A DNA stretch of 64,000 nucleotides from Bin87 sp965204395 (GCA_965204395.1 OZ241987.1:496001-560000), one strand, 5' to 3'. Shown: positions 24,790 through 32,653, numbered from the stretch's first letter. Notes: generated from the letters alone by a model not told the origin. Numbers and translations: made by a program.

Positions 24790-26259
24790 CTAATTCTCTT
24801 CATCAGATTCTTCGTCGTATTCCATCAAGTCACTGAGCCTCTCAAGGAGTAATTCACGCTGCGCAGCGACCGCCCCGCCAACTTCGAGATCTCGGCTGAC
24901 GACCGACCGTAGTTTCTCCATTTCCTCCTCCCACCAAATGGTGGCAAGTCCTGTCGGTTCCTCTTGTTTTCTTAACCATCGTAACGCAGAAAGCTCATCC
25001 GCAGTTGCTTCTGCGTTGGATTCCAGCTGATCGATTTTTTGCTCCCGCCACTCTTCGGCCGTACCCGCCGTGGGCTGTTGGTAACGCAACCATCGGAGAG
25101 CTGCGGCGGCGTCTGCCGTCTCCGCATCGGTCGGATCATCGACTTCCATGTAGTCTCTGAGGATCTCCTCAACCGTCCGACCATTGATGTCATCATCATT
25201 CACGCGGCTCCGAATGGTGCCGTCTTCATCTTTGTACATTTTGTGGACTTGCCCTTTCATTAGGCCGGCAACCACGAACGGCGAATGCGTGGTGGCAAAA
25301 ATTTGTAAACCTGGAAAATACTCTAGCAACGCTGGAAGCACGCGGCGTTGCCATACCGGATGCAGTTGATTTTCTAATTCATCGATCAATAGCACTGCAG
25401 GTTCAGTCTCCCAATCATCGCGGAAATCGTAGAAGTGCCCGATTTTTATCGCTAGATACCAGATCCACATGATCGTTTCCTGTGTCCCGGCGCTTAAGTC
25501 TCCCGCAAAGACCCTGCCCGAGGCATGCCATTTTTCATCGATCTGCATGTTATAGAACGCCACTGGCATAGACATCCCTTCCGACCTGAGCGTATGCACA
25601 TAATCGTCTGGGAGGTCGCCGTCCCTGAGGATTTCCCGGCAAATGTCTTTCGAGCATTTCCAAGCTAGATGTTTCGCGCTTTCGAACCTCATGATTTCCT
25701 CGGCACTGTATTTCCGCGATCGAAATCCCTCATGATATGCATGATTCAACCTCAACACGGCCGAACAGTCGAAGACATACCGGGTATCCTCACTCAGTAC
25801 GTCAGCTAATGTATCGGGGCCGCGCAACTTAGCTGCCAAATCATGCATCCTCTCAGCATCTCTGCTGAGGGGCAGATGTTGGCGAATCGCGGGCACGTAA
25901 ATCCAAGGCACTTCCCGTCCACGTGTCCAGAAATGAAACCGTTCCCAAACCAATCTGAGAGGTTCGTCCAACTCTTCCTTGAGAGACTCTATGGTATCGG
26001 TCTCCTGTCCAGGCCAATCTTCGCTAAACTCCAATTGGAATTCGGCGTTTGTTCCTTCTTTATGGTGGACCGCCGTCAGCACTTGCCTATTGGCGGTCAC
26101 CCTCATCGTGGCTTCATCGGGCACATGCATTTCACGTAGAACACTCGTTTTGCCCGTCGCGTTGGGCCCTATAAACACGTTAACTCGTGGATCGAATTCA
26201 AATTTCACTGGATCCGTGAATGGTAGTATTCCCTTGACGGTCATGCCGGTTAGATGCAT
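24790..26259 (-). CDS. ptuA: AAA/ABC-type ATPase, Septu PtuA-like
   Basis: 489 residues from ATG 26259, preceded by GAGGTGG at good spacing; an upstream ATG would add 11 unlikely residues. Walker A GPNATGKT (31-38), an ABC-like signature DLSAGTQE (254-261), Walker B AVLLIDE (288-294) and the H-loop TTHSP (323-327) mark an AAA_15/21 (OLD/SMC-like) ATPase. The C-terminal 120 residues are acidic and helical and contain two copies of an ALRWLR(Y/K)Q unit. In Septu, PtuA senses infection and controls the PtuB nuclease. Family and pairing are clear; activity here is inferred. Confidence 0.86.
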   Translation of the reverse strand: MHLTGMTVKGILPFTDPVKFEFDPRVNVFIGPNATGKTSVLREMHVPDEATMRVTANRQVLTAVHHKEGTNAEFQLEFSEDWPGQETDTIESLKEELDEPLRLVWERFHFWTRGREVPWIYVPAIRQHLPLSRDAERMHDLAAKLRGPDTLADVLSEDTRYVFDCSAVLRLNHAYHEGFRSRKYSAEEIMRFESAKHLAWKCSKDICREILRDGDLPDDYVHTLRSEGMSMPVAFYNMQIDEKWHASGRVFAGDLSAGTQETIMWIWYLAIKIGHFYDFRDDWETEPAVLLIDELENQLHPVWQRRVLPALLEYFPGLQIFATTHSPFVVAGLMKGQVHKMYKDEDGTIRSRVNDDDINGRTVEEILRDYMEVDDPTDAETADAAAALRWLRYQQPTAGTAEEWREQKIDQLESNAEATADELSALRWLRKQEEPTGLATIWWEEEMEKLRSVVSRDLEVGGAVAAQRELLLERLSDLMEYDEESDEEN

Positions 26260-26310
26260 TGTTGCCACCTCGCGAGATCCATTGTACCCCAATCTACCTC
26301 ATCCCAACCC

Positions 26311-27462
26311 CTAATACCCCTCCGCCCACAGCCGCCCCCACTCCGTCCGCAGCGCCTTCCGCACCCGTCCCTTGCCGATCGTATTCAGCCAGTACCCGTT
26401 GTGGTACAGGTTGCTCGCCGCGTACGCCCACCCGGCCAGCGGCGACCGCAGCAGCACGTTCTCCAAAGGCTTCAGCGGACCCCAGTAGATCATCTTCTGT
26501 CCGCGACTCGCAAAGGTATTTTCATTGTCGGCGAACCCCCAGTTCACCCGACTGATGTCCGGCTCGTCGCCCACCACCTCGATGTCCCGCATGTCGCCCA
26601 CGCCGAGACCCCGCTCGTTCGCCAGGCGTATGAACTTTAGCGACAGCGGATCAAAACCCATCATCGACGCGACAACGGCGTCCACCGCCACCTGGTCCGC
26701 ACCCGCCACAATCCGGTTCTTGATGTGCCACCGCATCGCCCGCGGACCCGGACCGTCGCCGGCGAACGTCCCGTCCGTAACCGCAAAGATGCCCGGGTGA
26801 ATCTCCTGCTGAATCGCCAGCAGGTCCACCAGCGTCTCGTGAATCACCGAGTGCGTCCAGTGCCGCTTGCGGTGCAGCAACCCGCCGAACGCGTTCTTCA
26901 TCGCCCCCGTCATTGTCGTGAACACGTGCGTCTTCATCGTCGGCAGATGCACGATGTTCTTACCCTCGAACAGCGCCGGTATGTCGATCCCCTCGGGATA
27001 GATGTCGTGCAGCACCATCATCTGCGCCTTGGGCTCGTACCGCACCCACGGCTCCGGCGGCGTGTCCAGGTGAACCGTCCGCAGCCCGTACTTATCCTGC
27101 ACCGGCTTGTGCTTGTTGTTTGCCTCGCCCTCGAAAGAGTCCACCACCACGGTCCCGTTGTGCGCCGCGATCAGCCCGCCGTCACGATGCCCCATGTTCT
27201 GCAGCCCGCGAATCACCCCCTCCAGCTGCCAGGGCGTCGTCGAGCACCCGGGATACCAGTGCTGCCACGATATGTTGATTTTCAGCAGCGTCTCAACATC
27301 CGTGGATAAAACCCTCTCCGCCCCCGCCAGCCGCATCGCCCGCTCCACGTCCGCCAGCACCGTCGACGGCGTAGTCGCCACCACCGAAACCACCGGCGAC
27401 CCAACCCGCCGCGGTCCCGCCGACTCCGGCGCCGTCCCCAACCGCTCAACAGTAGTCATCAA
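26311..27462 (-). CDS. DUF362 domain protein
   Basis: 383 residues. The central part has the DUF362 landmarks: NISWQHWYPGCSTTPWQLEG, VHLPTMKTHVFTTMTGAMKN, and GPGPRAM followed by ADQVAVDAVVASMMGFDP. No ferredoxin cysteine clusters are present, so this is the cluster-free form. Function is unknown; such proteins are common and duplicated in SAR202-type genomes. Its first 30 codons and upstream DNA resemble those of the next ORF upstream (27532-28185), as part of a direct repeat. Confidence 0.85.
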   Translation of the reverse strand: MMTTVERLGTAPESAGPRRVGSPVVSVVATTPSTVLADVERAMRLAGAERVLSTDVETLLKINISWQHWYPGCSTTPWQLEGVIRGLQNMGHRDGGLIAAHNGTVVVDSFEGEANNKHKPVQDKYGLRTVHLDTPPEPWVRYEPKAQMMVLHDIYPEGIDIPALFEGKNIVHLPTMKTHVFTTMTGAMKNAFGGLLHRKRHWTHSVIHETLVDLLAIQQEIHPGIFAVTDGTFAGDGPGPRAMRWHIKNRIVAGADQVAVDAVVASMMGFDPLSLKFIRLANERGLGVGDMRDIEVVGDEPDISRVNWGFADNENTFASRGQKMIYWGPLKPLENVLLRSPLAGWAYAASNLYHNGYWLNTIGKGRVRKALRTEWGRLWAEGY

Positions 27463-27485
27463 TTCCCTCGCAACGCTTACGTATC

Positions 27486-27544
27486 ACGTAGGGGCGAATA
27501 ATCGTTCGCCCCAATCCCTCAAATCAGAATATCATCCTGTCCAT
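27486..27544. repeat. Direct repeat, copy 1 (contains family A palindrome)
   Basis: GTAGGGGCGAATAATCGTTC then GCCCCAATCCCTCAAATCAG and AATATCATCCTGTCCAT; nearly identical to 28214-28272 (about three mismatches). The two copies flank a less GC-rich block with one ORF. Confidence 0.85.
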
Positions 27545-28185
27545 TGCCTGACACGGCGAGAGCCAGCTTCACGTCGATTTTCAAATATGGACGAGATGGT
27601 GGCGCTCCTGCGTTTTCGCGCCGTGTTGTTGCGCCATTTGGCTGGGACAGCTGGCGGATCAGCATTCTGCCCACCTAGCCGCGGTGACTGTCCCGAATCC
27701 TCTGTTCCACTGTTTCCCTTTCGCTTGGCTATCGGTTGATTCTGGTCAAACGACGCTTTCTTGGAGCCGGGCGTTTTTGCGCGTTTATGGTAAACCTTGA
27801 ATGTGCCCGTTTCGCTTGATTCAACGTTTTTTTGTTTCGCAGGAATAGCGACCTCCAAAACTTTATTCGGGTTGGCCAAACGATGTCCTTCGTCGATTTG
27901 CCCGCTGACATTCGGTGCTTTCTGATTCCCCAGGCATCGCTCGACTCTGGCACAAAAGCTATACCGGTGGCCGGTTTTCATATTCCGGGACCACTTTCCA
28001 TCTCGAAACCAAGCGTGTTTCGCCAACGTCTTGCCGGAGTCAGCCGCGATTAAGTCAATCAGCAGCAGCCATCTTTCTTGGAGACCATTCTGCTTCAATC
28101 GTGTACCGTGTCGTTTGAGCGTCCCGAAGAATTGGGTTCTCCTGCCCGCGGCCGCCTCCGTCCCCAACCGTTCAACGCTTACCAT
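27532..28185 (-). CDS. Foreign-looking hypothetical protein, chimeric N terminus
   Basis: 217 residues. The start MVSVERLGTEAAAG resembles that of the DUF362 protein (MMTTVERLGTAPESAG), as does the DNA upstream. The core is different: AKHAWFRDGKWS, TGHRYSFCARVERCLGN and HRLANPNKVLEV match a small OB-fold-like domain (HxWF...L..G..Y.F.ARV...G.........NP.K) I associate with phage and mobile-element proteins; the C-terminal 90 residues are basic and low complexity. The DNA is less GC-rich than its flanks. The true start may be further in. Function unknown. Confidence 0.5.
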   Translation of the reverse strand: MVSVERLGTEAAAGRRTQFFGTLKRHGTRLKQNGLQERWLLLIDLIAADSGKTLAKHAWFRDGKWSRNMKTGHRYSFCARVERCLGNQKAPNVSGQIDEGHRLANPNKVLEVAIPAKQKNVESSETGTFKVYHKRAKTPGSKKASFDQNQPIAKRKGNSGTEDSGQSPRLGGQNADPPAVPAKWRNNTARKRRSATISSIFENRREAGSRRVRQWTG

Positions 28186-28213
28186 GAAAAACCCTCAAAA
28201 ACCCTGGTGCATC

Positions 28214-28272
28214 AAGTAGGGGCGAATAATCATTCGCCCCAATCCCTCAAATCAGAATATCATCCCGTTCAT
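28214..28272. repeat. Direct repeat, copy 2 (contains family A palindrome)
   Basis: GTAGGGGCGAATAATCATTC then GCCCCAATCCCTCAAATCAG and AATATCATCCCGTTCAT; pairs with 27486-27544. It continues into a family B variant with CCGCAGGTCCGCC to 28309, also seen at 29737. Confidence 0.85.
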
Positions 28273-28312
28273 CCTGCCGCAGGTCCGCCTTTGGAGGATG
28301 CATCCATGACAA

Positions 28313-29443
28313 TTATTTCCCTTCCTTCGCCCGAAAGTGCGGTATCACGTACTCCCCAAACAGCCGTATCGAATTCAAGACCTCTTCGTTCGTCGCATAC
28401 CCCGCCTGGAATATCGGCATGATCTCATCCACGCCCATCGACTCAAACTCCTCGATCACCCGGATGCAAGCGTCGGGATCGCCCACGCAGTACCCGCCGC
28501 CGGCCAGCAACTCCTCCGGCGTCGGCGGCGCCTGCTGCTGCGGGTCCTCCGACGGACGCGAAGGCCCTCCCCCACGCGTCGCTCCGCCCTGCACGTAGAA
28601 CTTGTACTCATCCGGCACGGCGTCCTGATCCACGCCGGCCCATTCCAGCACGAACCGCTGCCGGCTCTGCTCCAGGTACCACGCCGCCACCTCCGCGCCC
28701 TTCTGCCGCGCCTTCGCGTCGTCCTCGTCGCAGAACCCGATGGTCGATGCCACCACCTGCCGGTTGGTGAACCGACCCACCGGATTCGCGTTCTCGATTG
28801 CCTCGTAGTACGCGTTCACCAAACCTCGCGTCTTGTCCGTGCCGCCCAGCGTGTTCACCAGGCAGCCGACGCCCAGTTGACCCGCCAGACGGAAGGTGTC
28901 CTCCTGCGTGCACGCCATCCACAGCGGCGGATGCGGCTTCTGCAACGGACGCGGTATCACCTCCCGCGGCGGAATCGTCCAGTTCTCCCCGTCGTGGCTG
29001 AACACCTCGTCGCACCACATCCGCGGCAGGCATTCCAGCGTCTCCACCATCATGCTCTGCGTCGTCGCCACGTCCGTCCCGAACGGCGTCAGTTGGTACG
29101 GCCCCTTGGTCCGCCCGACGCCGACGTCCACACGCCCGTCGCTCAGAATGTCCAGCGTCGATGCCCGCGCCGCCACGTGCAGCGGATGATGCACCGGAGC
29201 CAGCACGACGCCGAACCCCAGCCGCATCTTTTTCGTGTGCTGCGCCATCACCGCCAGCATGACTTCAGGCGCCGACGAGTGCGCGAACTCGGTCAGGAAG
29301 TGGTGCTCCACCAGCCACACCCGCTCGAACCCCATCTCTTCCGCGTACTGCACCTGCCGCACCGCGTCCCACAGCGTGTCGTACTCCGCCGTGTCCGTCC
29401 ACGGACGCGGCATCTGCAACTCATAAAACATCCCAAACTTCAT
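28313..29443 (-). CDS. LLM class flavin-dependent oxidoreductase (luciferase-like)
   Basis: 376 residues. The bacterial-luciferase barrel is complete: KFGMFYELQ, VWLVEHHFL, GVVLAPVHHPLHVAAR, DILSDGRVDVGVGRT and a C-terminal YCVGDPDACIRVIEEFESMGVDEIMPIFQ. A Gly/Pro/Gln-rich surface loop (about 290-315) is unusual. It probably uses FMNH2 (or F420H2) to oxidise an organic substrate. Related enzymes are strongly expanded in SAR202 Chloroflexota, where they are proposed to attack recalcitrant organics. Confidence 0.92.
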   Translation of the reverse strand: MKFGMFYELQMPRPWTDTAEYDTLWDAVRQVQYAEEMGFERVWLVEHHFLTEFAHSSAPEVMLAVMAQHTKKMRLGFGVVLAPVHHPLHVAARASTLDILSDGRVDVGVGRTKGPYQLTPFGTDVATTQSMMVETLECLPRMWCDEVFSHDGENWTIPPREVIPRPLQKPHPPLWMACTQEDTFRLAGQLGVGCLVNTLGGTDKTRGLVNAYYEAIENANPVGRFTNRQVVASTIGFCDEDDAKARQKGAEVAAWYLEQSRQRFVLEWAGVDQDAVPDEYKFYVQGGATRGGGPSRPSEDPQQQAPPTPEELLAGGGYCVGDPDACIRVIEEFESMGVDEIMPIFQAGYATNEEVLNSIRLFGEYVIPHFRAKEGK

Positions 29444-29480
29444 AACTCACATCTCCACTCGTGGTGAGGTTCAGACCTCC

Positions 29481-29507
29481 GCTCATCCTGAGCCTGTCGA
29501 AGGACCG
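29481..29507. repeat. Family C repeat
   Basis: GCTCATCCTGAGCCTGTCGA then AGGACCG, in the gap before the LLM gene's start. Confidence 0.8.
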
Positions 29508-29583
29508 TCATCCCGGCCTAATTGTTCGTCATTCCGGCGAAAATCCCCGATGCGCCTGTGGCGCGCCGGAATCCATTTTACGC

Positions 29584-29629
29584 CGCTCATGGTGCGGACC
29601 CCGCGCTTTCCGCGAAAGCCCGTCGAACC
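29584..29629. repeat. Family C repeat with internal hairpin
   Basis: GCTCATGGTGCGGA at the left and GCCCGTCGAACC at the right, with CGCGCTTTCCGCG forming an inner palindrome. It shows the family can carry inserts at its centre. Confidence 0.75.
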
Positions 29630-29691
29630 GTCGTAATCCCATCAAAAGCGGGAAACCAGAGAGGTGCGCCCAATCATCTCAATCTATCCCA

Positions 29692-29789
29692 TTCATCCTG
29701 TTTATCCCGTTTATCCATGTAAATTCATTCCCGCAAGATCCTGTCCATCCTGCCGCAGGTCCGCCTCCGGAGGATGTATCCATGAAAAA
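29692..29789 (+). repeat. Two adjacent family B repeats
   Basis: The first copy (29692-29726) is ATTCATCCTGTTTATCCCGT with TTATCCATGTAAATT; the second (29737-29789) carries an insert, CCGCAGGTCCGCCTCCGG, and ends GGATGTATCCATGAAAA. The variant at 28261-28309 has the same insert. Confidence 0.8.
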
Positions 29790-29797
29790 CCAAACCC

Positions 29798-30580
29798 TCA
29801 CATCGCCGTCCAACCGCCATCTACCACCAGCATCTGCCCCGTCGTCGCCCCCGCCGATTCGCTCGCCAGGTAGATCGCCGCCCCCACCAACTCCTCAGGA
29901 TCCATCCGCCGACCCAACGGCATCTTCACCAGCAACTCGGCCTCCACCTCGTCGGCGTCCCGCGTCTCGGCTTCCAACACCCCCGGCGTCAGCGTCGGAC
30001 CCGGCCCGATGGCGTTCACGGTGATCCCGTGCTGCGCCCACTCCAGCGCCAGCACCCGCGTCAGATTCAACAACCCGCCCTTGCTCGCGCAATACGCCGC
30101 CCGGTTCGTCGCACCCACCAGCGCCATCTGCGACGCGATATTGATGATCCGCCCGTACCCCTGCGGAATCATCAGCCGCGCCGCCGCCTGCGCGCAGAAA
30201 AACGCCCCCTTCAGGTTGGTGTCCATCACCGCGTCCCAGTCCTCCTCCGTCACCTCCAGCGCCGGAGCCCGCCGCCGGATGCCCGCGTTGTTCACCAGTA
30301 TGTCCAGCCCGCCCAGGTCCCGCTCAATCTGCCGTATCGTCGGCCTGATCTCCTCCACCTCCTGCACGTCCAGGTCCACGGCGATGCCCACCTGCCCCTC
30401 GTTGCGGATCTTCCAAACCGTATCCGCCAGCCCTTCCCACGACTCATCCGACGCCAGGTCGCAAACCGCCACGTCCGCGCCGGCCTGCGCCAATCCCACT
30501 GCAAGCGTCGCCCCAATCCCCCGCGCCGCGCCCGTAACCAGCGCCTTCCGCCCCGTCAAATCCAAACCCGCGTACGGCAT
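29798..30580 (-). CDS. SDR family oxidoreductase
   Basis: 260 residues, classical short-chain dehydrogenase: cofactor loop TGAARGIG (16-23), NNAG (97-100), catalytic S150, Y163 and K167 (Y-x3-K), and a C-terminal TGQMLVVDGGW. Asp41, at the end of strand 2 (VCDL), favours NAD(H). The closest general match is gluconate 5-dehydrogenase/3-oxoacyl-reductase-like enzymes; substrate unknown. Confidence 0.93.
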   Translation of the reverse strand: MPYAGLDLTGRKALVTGAARGIGATLAVGLAQAGADVAVCDLASDESWEGLADTVWKIRNEGQVGIAVDLDVQEVEEIRPTIRQIERDLGGLDILVNNAGIRRRAPALEVTEEDWDAVMDTNLKGAFFCAQAAARLMIPQGYGRIINIASQMALVGATNRAAYCASKGGLLNLTRVLALEWAQHGITVNAIGPGPTLTPGVLEAETRDADEVEAELLVKMPLGRRMDPEELVGAAIYLASESAGATTGQMLVVDGGWTAM

Positions 30581-30634
30581 TCTCGCCTTCCTCCATAGTC
30601 AATCGGGTACTCCACCGCCGACAGTATAACCTCC

Positions 30635-30680
30635 GCTCATGGTGCGGAACGTCCGCCTACGGCGGGAGCCTGTCGAACCA
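30635..30680. repeat. Family C repeat with internal hairpin
   Basis: GCTCATGGTGCGGAACGTCC then GCCTACGGCGGGAGCCTGTC and GAACCA; it has the same ends as the copies inside pyrF and larC. Confidence 0.8.
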
Positions 30681-30699
30681 CCGTCCCCCTCCACCCAAC

Positions 30700-30730
30700 C
30701 CATCCCGTTCATCCTGTGCATCCATGAAAA
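30700..30730 (+). repeat. Family B repeat
   Basis: CATCCCGTTCATCCTGTGCA followed by TCCATGAAAAT. Confidence 0.75.
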
Positions 30731-30757
30731 TTCACCGGCCCATGCTAAAATCCGCCC

Positions 30758-30911
30758 ATGACCACCACGACCGACACCACCCCCCAACTTCGCCGACGAA
30801 ACCGTCTGGACGGGCGACAACCTCGACACCCGGCGCGGCCTCGACTCCGCCTGCGTTGACCTCATCTACCTCGACCCGCCCTTCAACTCCAACCGCAACT
30901 ACGCCGCCCCG
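30758..30911 (+). pseudogene. Decayed DNA adenine/cytosine-N4 methyltransferase, N-terminal fragment
   Basis: ATG 30758 begins MTTTTDTT; removing one C from the C-run at 30780-30785 brings it into the frame that reads PNFADETVWTGDNLDTRRGL, then VDLIYLDPPFNSNRNYAAP. This is the start of a type III/beta-class methyltransferase, with the catalytic D-P-P-F motif. Homology stops abruptly at 30911, where an unrelated membrane-protein frame begins. Thus an indel plus a large 3' deletion; the gene cannot be active. Confidence 0.8.
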
Positions 30912-30927
30912 TCGGCAGCGCCGCCAG

Positions 30928-31125
30928 TTGACACCGATCCGTGTGAATCTACTGATAATCGCTGCCCTGATCGCGGCTTTGAACGGAGGAATAATTTACT
31001 TGGCCTACGTAGCGACTACCTCTCAAGAGGTGTCGGATTTCGTAGCCGGTGCGCTGGTTGGCCTCCTGCCAGTGGGCGTCACGGCGTTGGCCGGCCTGGG
31101 CACAACCTTATTGAATGACCGGTAA
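30928..31125 (+). CDS. Small two-helix membrane protein
   Basis: About 65 residues if translation starts at TTG 30928 (GTG 30943 is also possible). Two hydrophobic segments (LLIIAALIAALNGGIIYLAYVA is the first; ALVGLLPVGVTALAGLGTTL the second) joined by SQEVSDF. Not recognised. It is fused in the DNA to the broken methyltransferase, so it may have lost its original start; I see no ribosome site. Confidence 0.45.
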   Translation: MTPIRVNLLIIAALIAALNGGIIYLAYVATTSQEVSDFVAGALVGLLPVGVTALAGLGTTLLNDR

Positions 31126-31237
31126 AGCCGCACTAAGGGCAGGATCGCCCCCATCCCGTCATGCCGGCCTTCGCCCGAATACGGAAAATCCCATATCCCG
31201 CAAATCCCGATTCTCACAATTACAAATCAAAATCCCA

Positions 31238-31270
31238 ATCATCCTGTAAATCCTGTTCATCCATGCAAAA
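31238..31270 (+). repeat. Family B repeat
   Basis: ATCATCCTGTAAATCCTGTT then CATCCATGCAAAA. Confidence 0.8.
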
Positions 31271-31333
31271 ATCCCCCTGCCACTGACACCCGCCCATTGC
31301 CCGTAGCCGTACGCCCGTTCTATCCTAACCATG

Positions 31334-31627
31334 TCAGGTTCCCCAACCGGCACTCGAGAACCGCGCGGGGTCGGCCGCATCGCATGCAGCGGCTGCCACC
31401 AAACTACGGAAACACAGTGAGGTGTCAAAAAGGTTCGGGTCGAATAACGGCCTGTCGGTTATCAACAGCAGAATAAGGTTCCCAAGGAGCCTAGAGTCGT
31501 CTTTTCCGCGATCAAGCTCCCGGAACCCAGCGGGTGTTACCACCGCCCCGTGCTCGCACTGCCCCGGTACCATTGGCCGGCTACCCGCGAGGACACGGAA
31601 GCCTAGGACGATATCTTTCTGCGCCAA
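31334..31627 (-). CDS. Doubtful hypothetical protein
   Basis: 97 residues from TTG 31627. The composition is protein-like (for example VLAGSRPMVPGQCEHGAVV, and LLGNLILLLITDRPLFDP) with ordinary codon choice, but there is no recognisable domain, no ribosome site and no partner gene. It could be a remnant of the decayed restriction-modification region next to it. Confidence 0.25.
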   Translation of the reverse strand: MAQKDIVLGFRVLAGSRPMVPGQCEHGAVVTPAGFRELDRGKDDSRLLGNLILLLITDRPLFDPNLFDTSLCFRSLVAAAACDAADPARFSSAGWGT

Positions 31628-31747
31628 TCAAAAGCAGTGTTGGCCGTGCTCCCGACATCGACCCGAACCACAACCTGACGCCACCATTAGAAAATCAACG
31701 CCACCATCTAAAAGGAGAAACCCACCCTCAACATTCTGCGCCGTAGC

Positions 31748-31767
31748 GGCGGGCTTGCAACCCGCCC
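31748..31767. repeat. Family E hairpin
   Basis: GGCGGGCTTGCAACCCGCCC, just upstream of the 261-residue ORF. Confidence 0.7.
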
Positions 31768-31796
31768 CTGCCTAACCCAAGGAGTCGCCATCCAAC

Positions 31797-32582
31797 ATGG
31801 GAACCCCCTCCCACCACCTGGCTGAAGCCGACGAGTTCCTGAATCGGGCCGACCAGGCCATCGATTCTCACCACCCACATGAGGCCGCCGTGGCATTGCG
31901 CCGCGCCGCTTCGCACGCAACCGCGGCCCTCGCCGTCCATCAAGGCTGGAAATACCACTCCCGTCGTCAGCTTGAGTTCGTCCTCCAGGCCAACATCGCC
32001 GACGAAACCCTCAGCCGCTCCCACCTCACAACCCTCCGCCAGGCCCACACCCTACCCAACCTGCTGGAAGCCGGCCAAACGGCCGTAGTTAGTAGTCTCC
32101 CTCTCCCCTCGCGGGAGAGGGTTGGGGTGAGGGGGAAATCCCAAAATCCGCATCCTGTAAATCCTGCCCATCCATGCACAATAACTCTCCGCCGCATGCG
32201 CCGCCGCGTCTCATCCCTCATCACCCACGCCATCCGCCTCATCGCCGGCAGGCCCAAGCCCGTCCGCCACCACAAACGGTTCCTGCGCCAGCCCGACTAT
32301 CCCGCAGATCCTACCTTCACCTCCATCCAGGACATCCTGCAACTGCCCAACTTCGAGGAGATTCGCCAGGAGTTCAGGCTGTTTGGCGCCCCATTGGCCG
32401 CCGAGCCCGACCCCCACGGGCGCTACGACCGTGGCGACGCCCCCCGCCGCTGCCAATGCCACGCCCACTTGTGGGACAAGCCCCAGGACCCCCACCGCAT
32501 AACGCTCTCTCCATTGTGGCGTCGGGCCCTCGAAAAGACCTTCCGCATCCAACTCCCCAACCCCCTCCATCTCTCCTGCTGA
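31797..32582 (+). CDS. HEPN-like hypothetical protein carrying two in-frame repeats
   Basis: 261 residues from ATG 31797, with AAGGAG 12 bases upstream. Residues 1-100 are helical (AEADEFLNRADQAIDSHHP, AVALRRAASHATAALAVHQGW) in the style of HEPN/cell-wall-associated small helical domains. Residues ~101-113 (LPLPSRERVGVRG) are encoded by a family D repeat and ~118-127 by a family B repeat; then RRMRRRVSSLITHAIRLI resumes helix-like sequence and the C terminus contains SIQDILQLPNFEEIRQEF. No function assigned. The repeats keep the frame open, so a full product is possible. Confidence 0.6.
   Translation: MGTPSHHLAEADEFLNRADQAIDSHHPHEAAVALRRAASHATAALAVHQGWKYHSRRQLEFVLQANIADETLSRSHLTTLRQAHTLPNLLEAGQTAVVSSLPLPSRERVGVRGKSQNPHPVNPAHPCTITLRRMRRRVSSLITHAIRLIAGRPKPVRHHKRFLRQPDYPADPTFTSIQDILQLPNFEEIRQEFRLFGAPLAAEPDPHGRYDRGDAPRRCQCHAHLWDKPQDPHRITLSPLWRRALEKTFRIQLPNPLHLSC
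32097..32177. repeat. Family D plus family B repeats inside an ORF
   Basis: CTCCCTCTCCCC with GGGAGAGGGTTGGGGTGAGG (32097-32135), then CATCCTGTAAATCCTGCCCA and TCCATGCAC (32150-32177). Both lie in frame in the 261-residue ORF. Confidence 0.85.
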
Positions 32583-32647
32583 GCCGGCCCACCATCGGCA
32601 ACTTGTTAAATTTATGTGAACTGGCCCGACGAAATCCCGCAACCGTG

Positions 32648-32653
32648 TATAAT
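32648..32653 (+). promoter_or_regulatory. -10 element for the monooxygenase gene
   Basis: A perfect TATAAT in the context GTGTATAAT, 57 bases before the start codon. No good -35 is visible at 16-18 bases. Confidence 0.45.

Larger units (their letters stand above)
31126..31796. other. Gene-poor stretch with repeats
   Basis: Holds a family B repeat (31238), a family E hairpin (31748) and one doubtful minus-strand ORF (31334-31627). Nothing else recognised. Confidence 0.6.

Noticed and set aside
24047..26259. Retron containing the PtuAB pair as effector
   Set aside because: No reverse-transcriptase gene or obvious msr/msd in the flanks; stand-alone Septu is the simpler reading.
27486..28272. 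Insertion sequence bounded by direct repeats
   Set aside because: No transposase and no terminal inverted repeats; the direct repeats are copies of the common family A/B elements.
28337..29467. 376-residue plus-strand ORF
   Set aside because: Exact shadow of the LLM oxidoreductase, Arg/His/Leu-rich.
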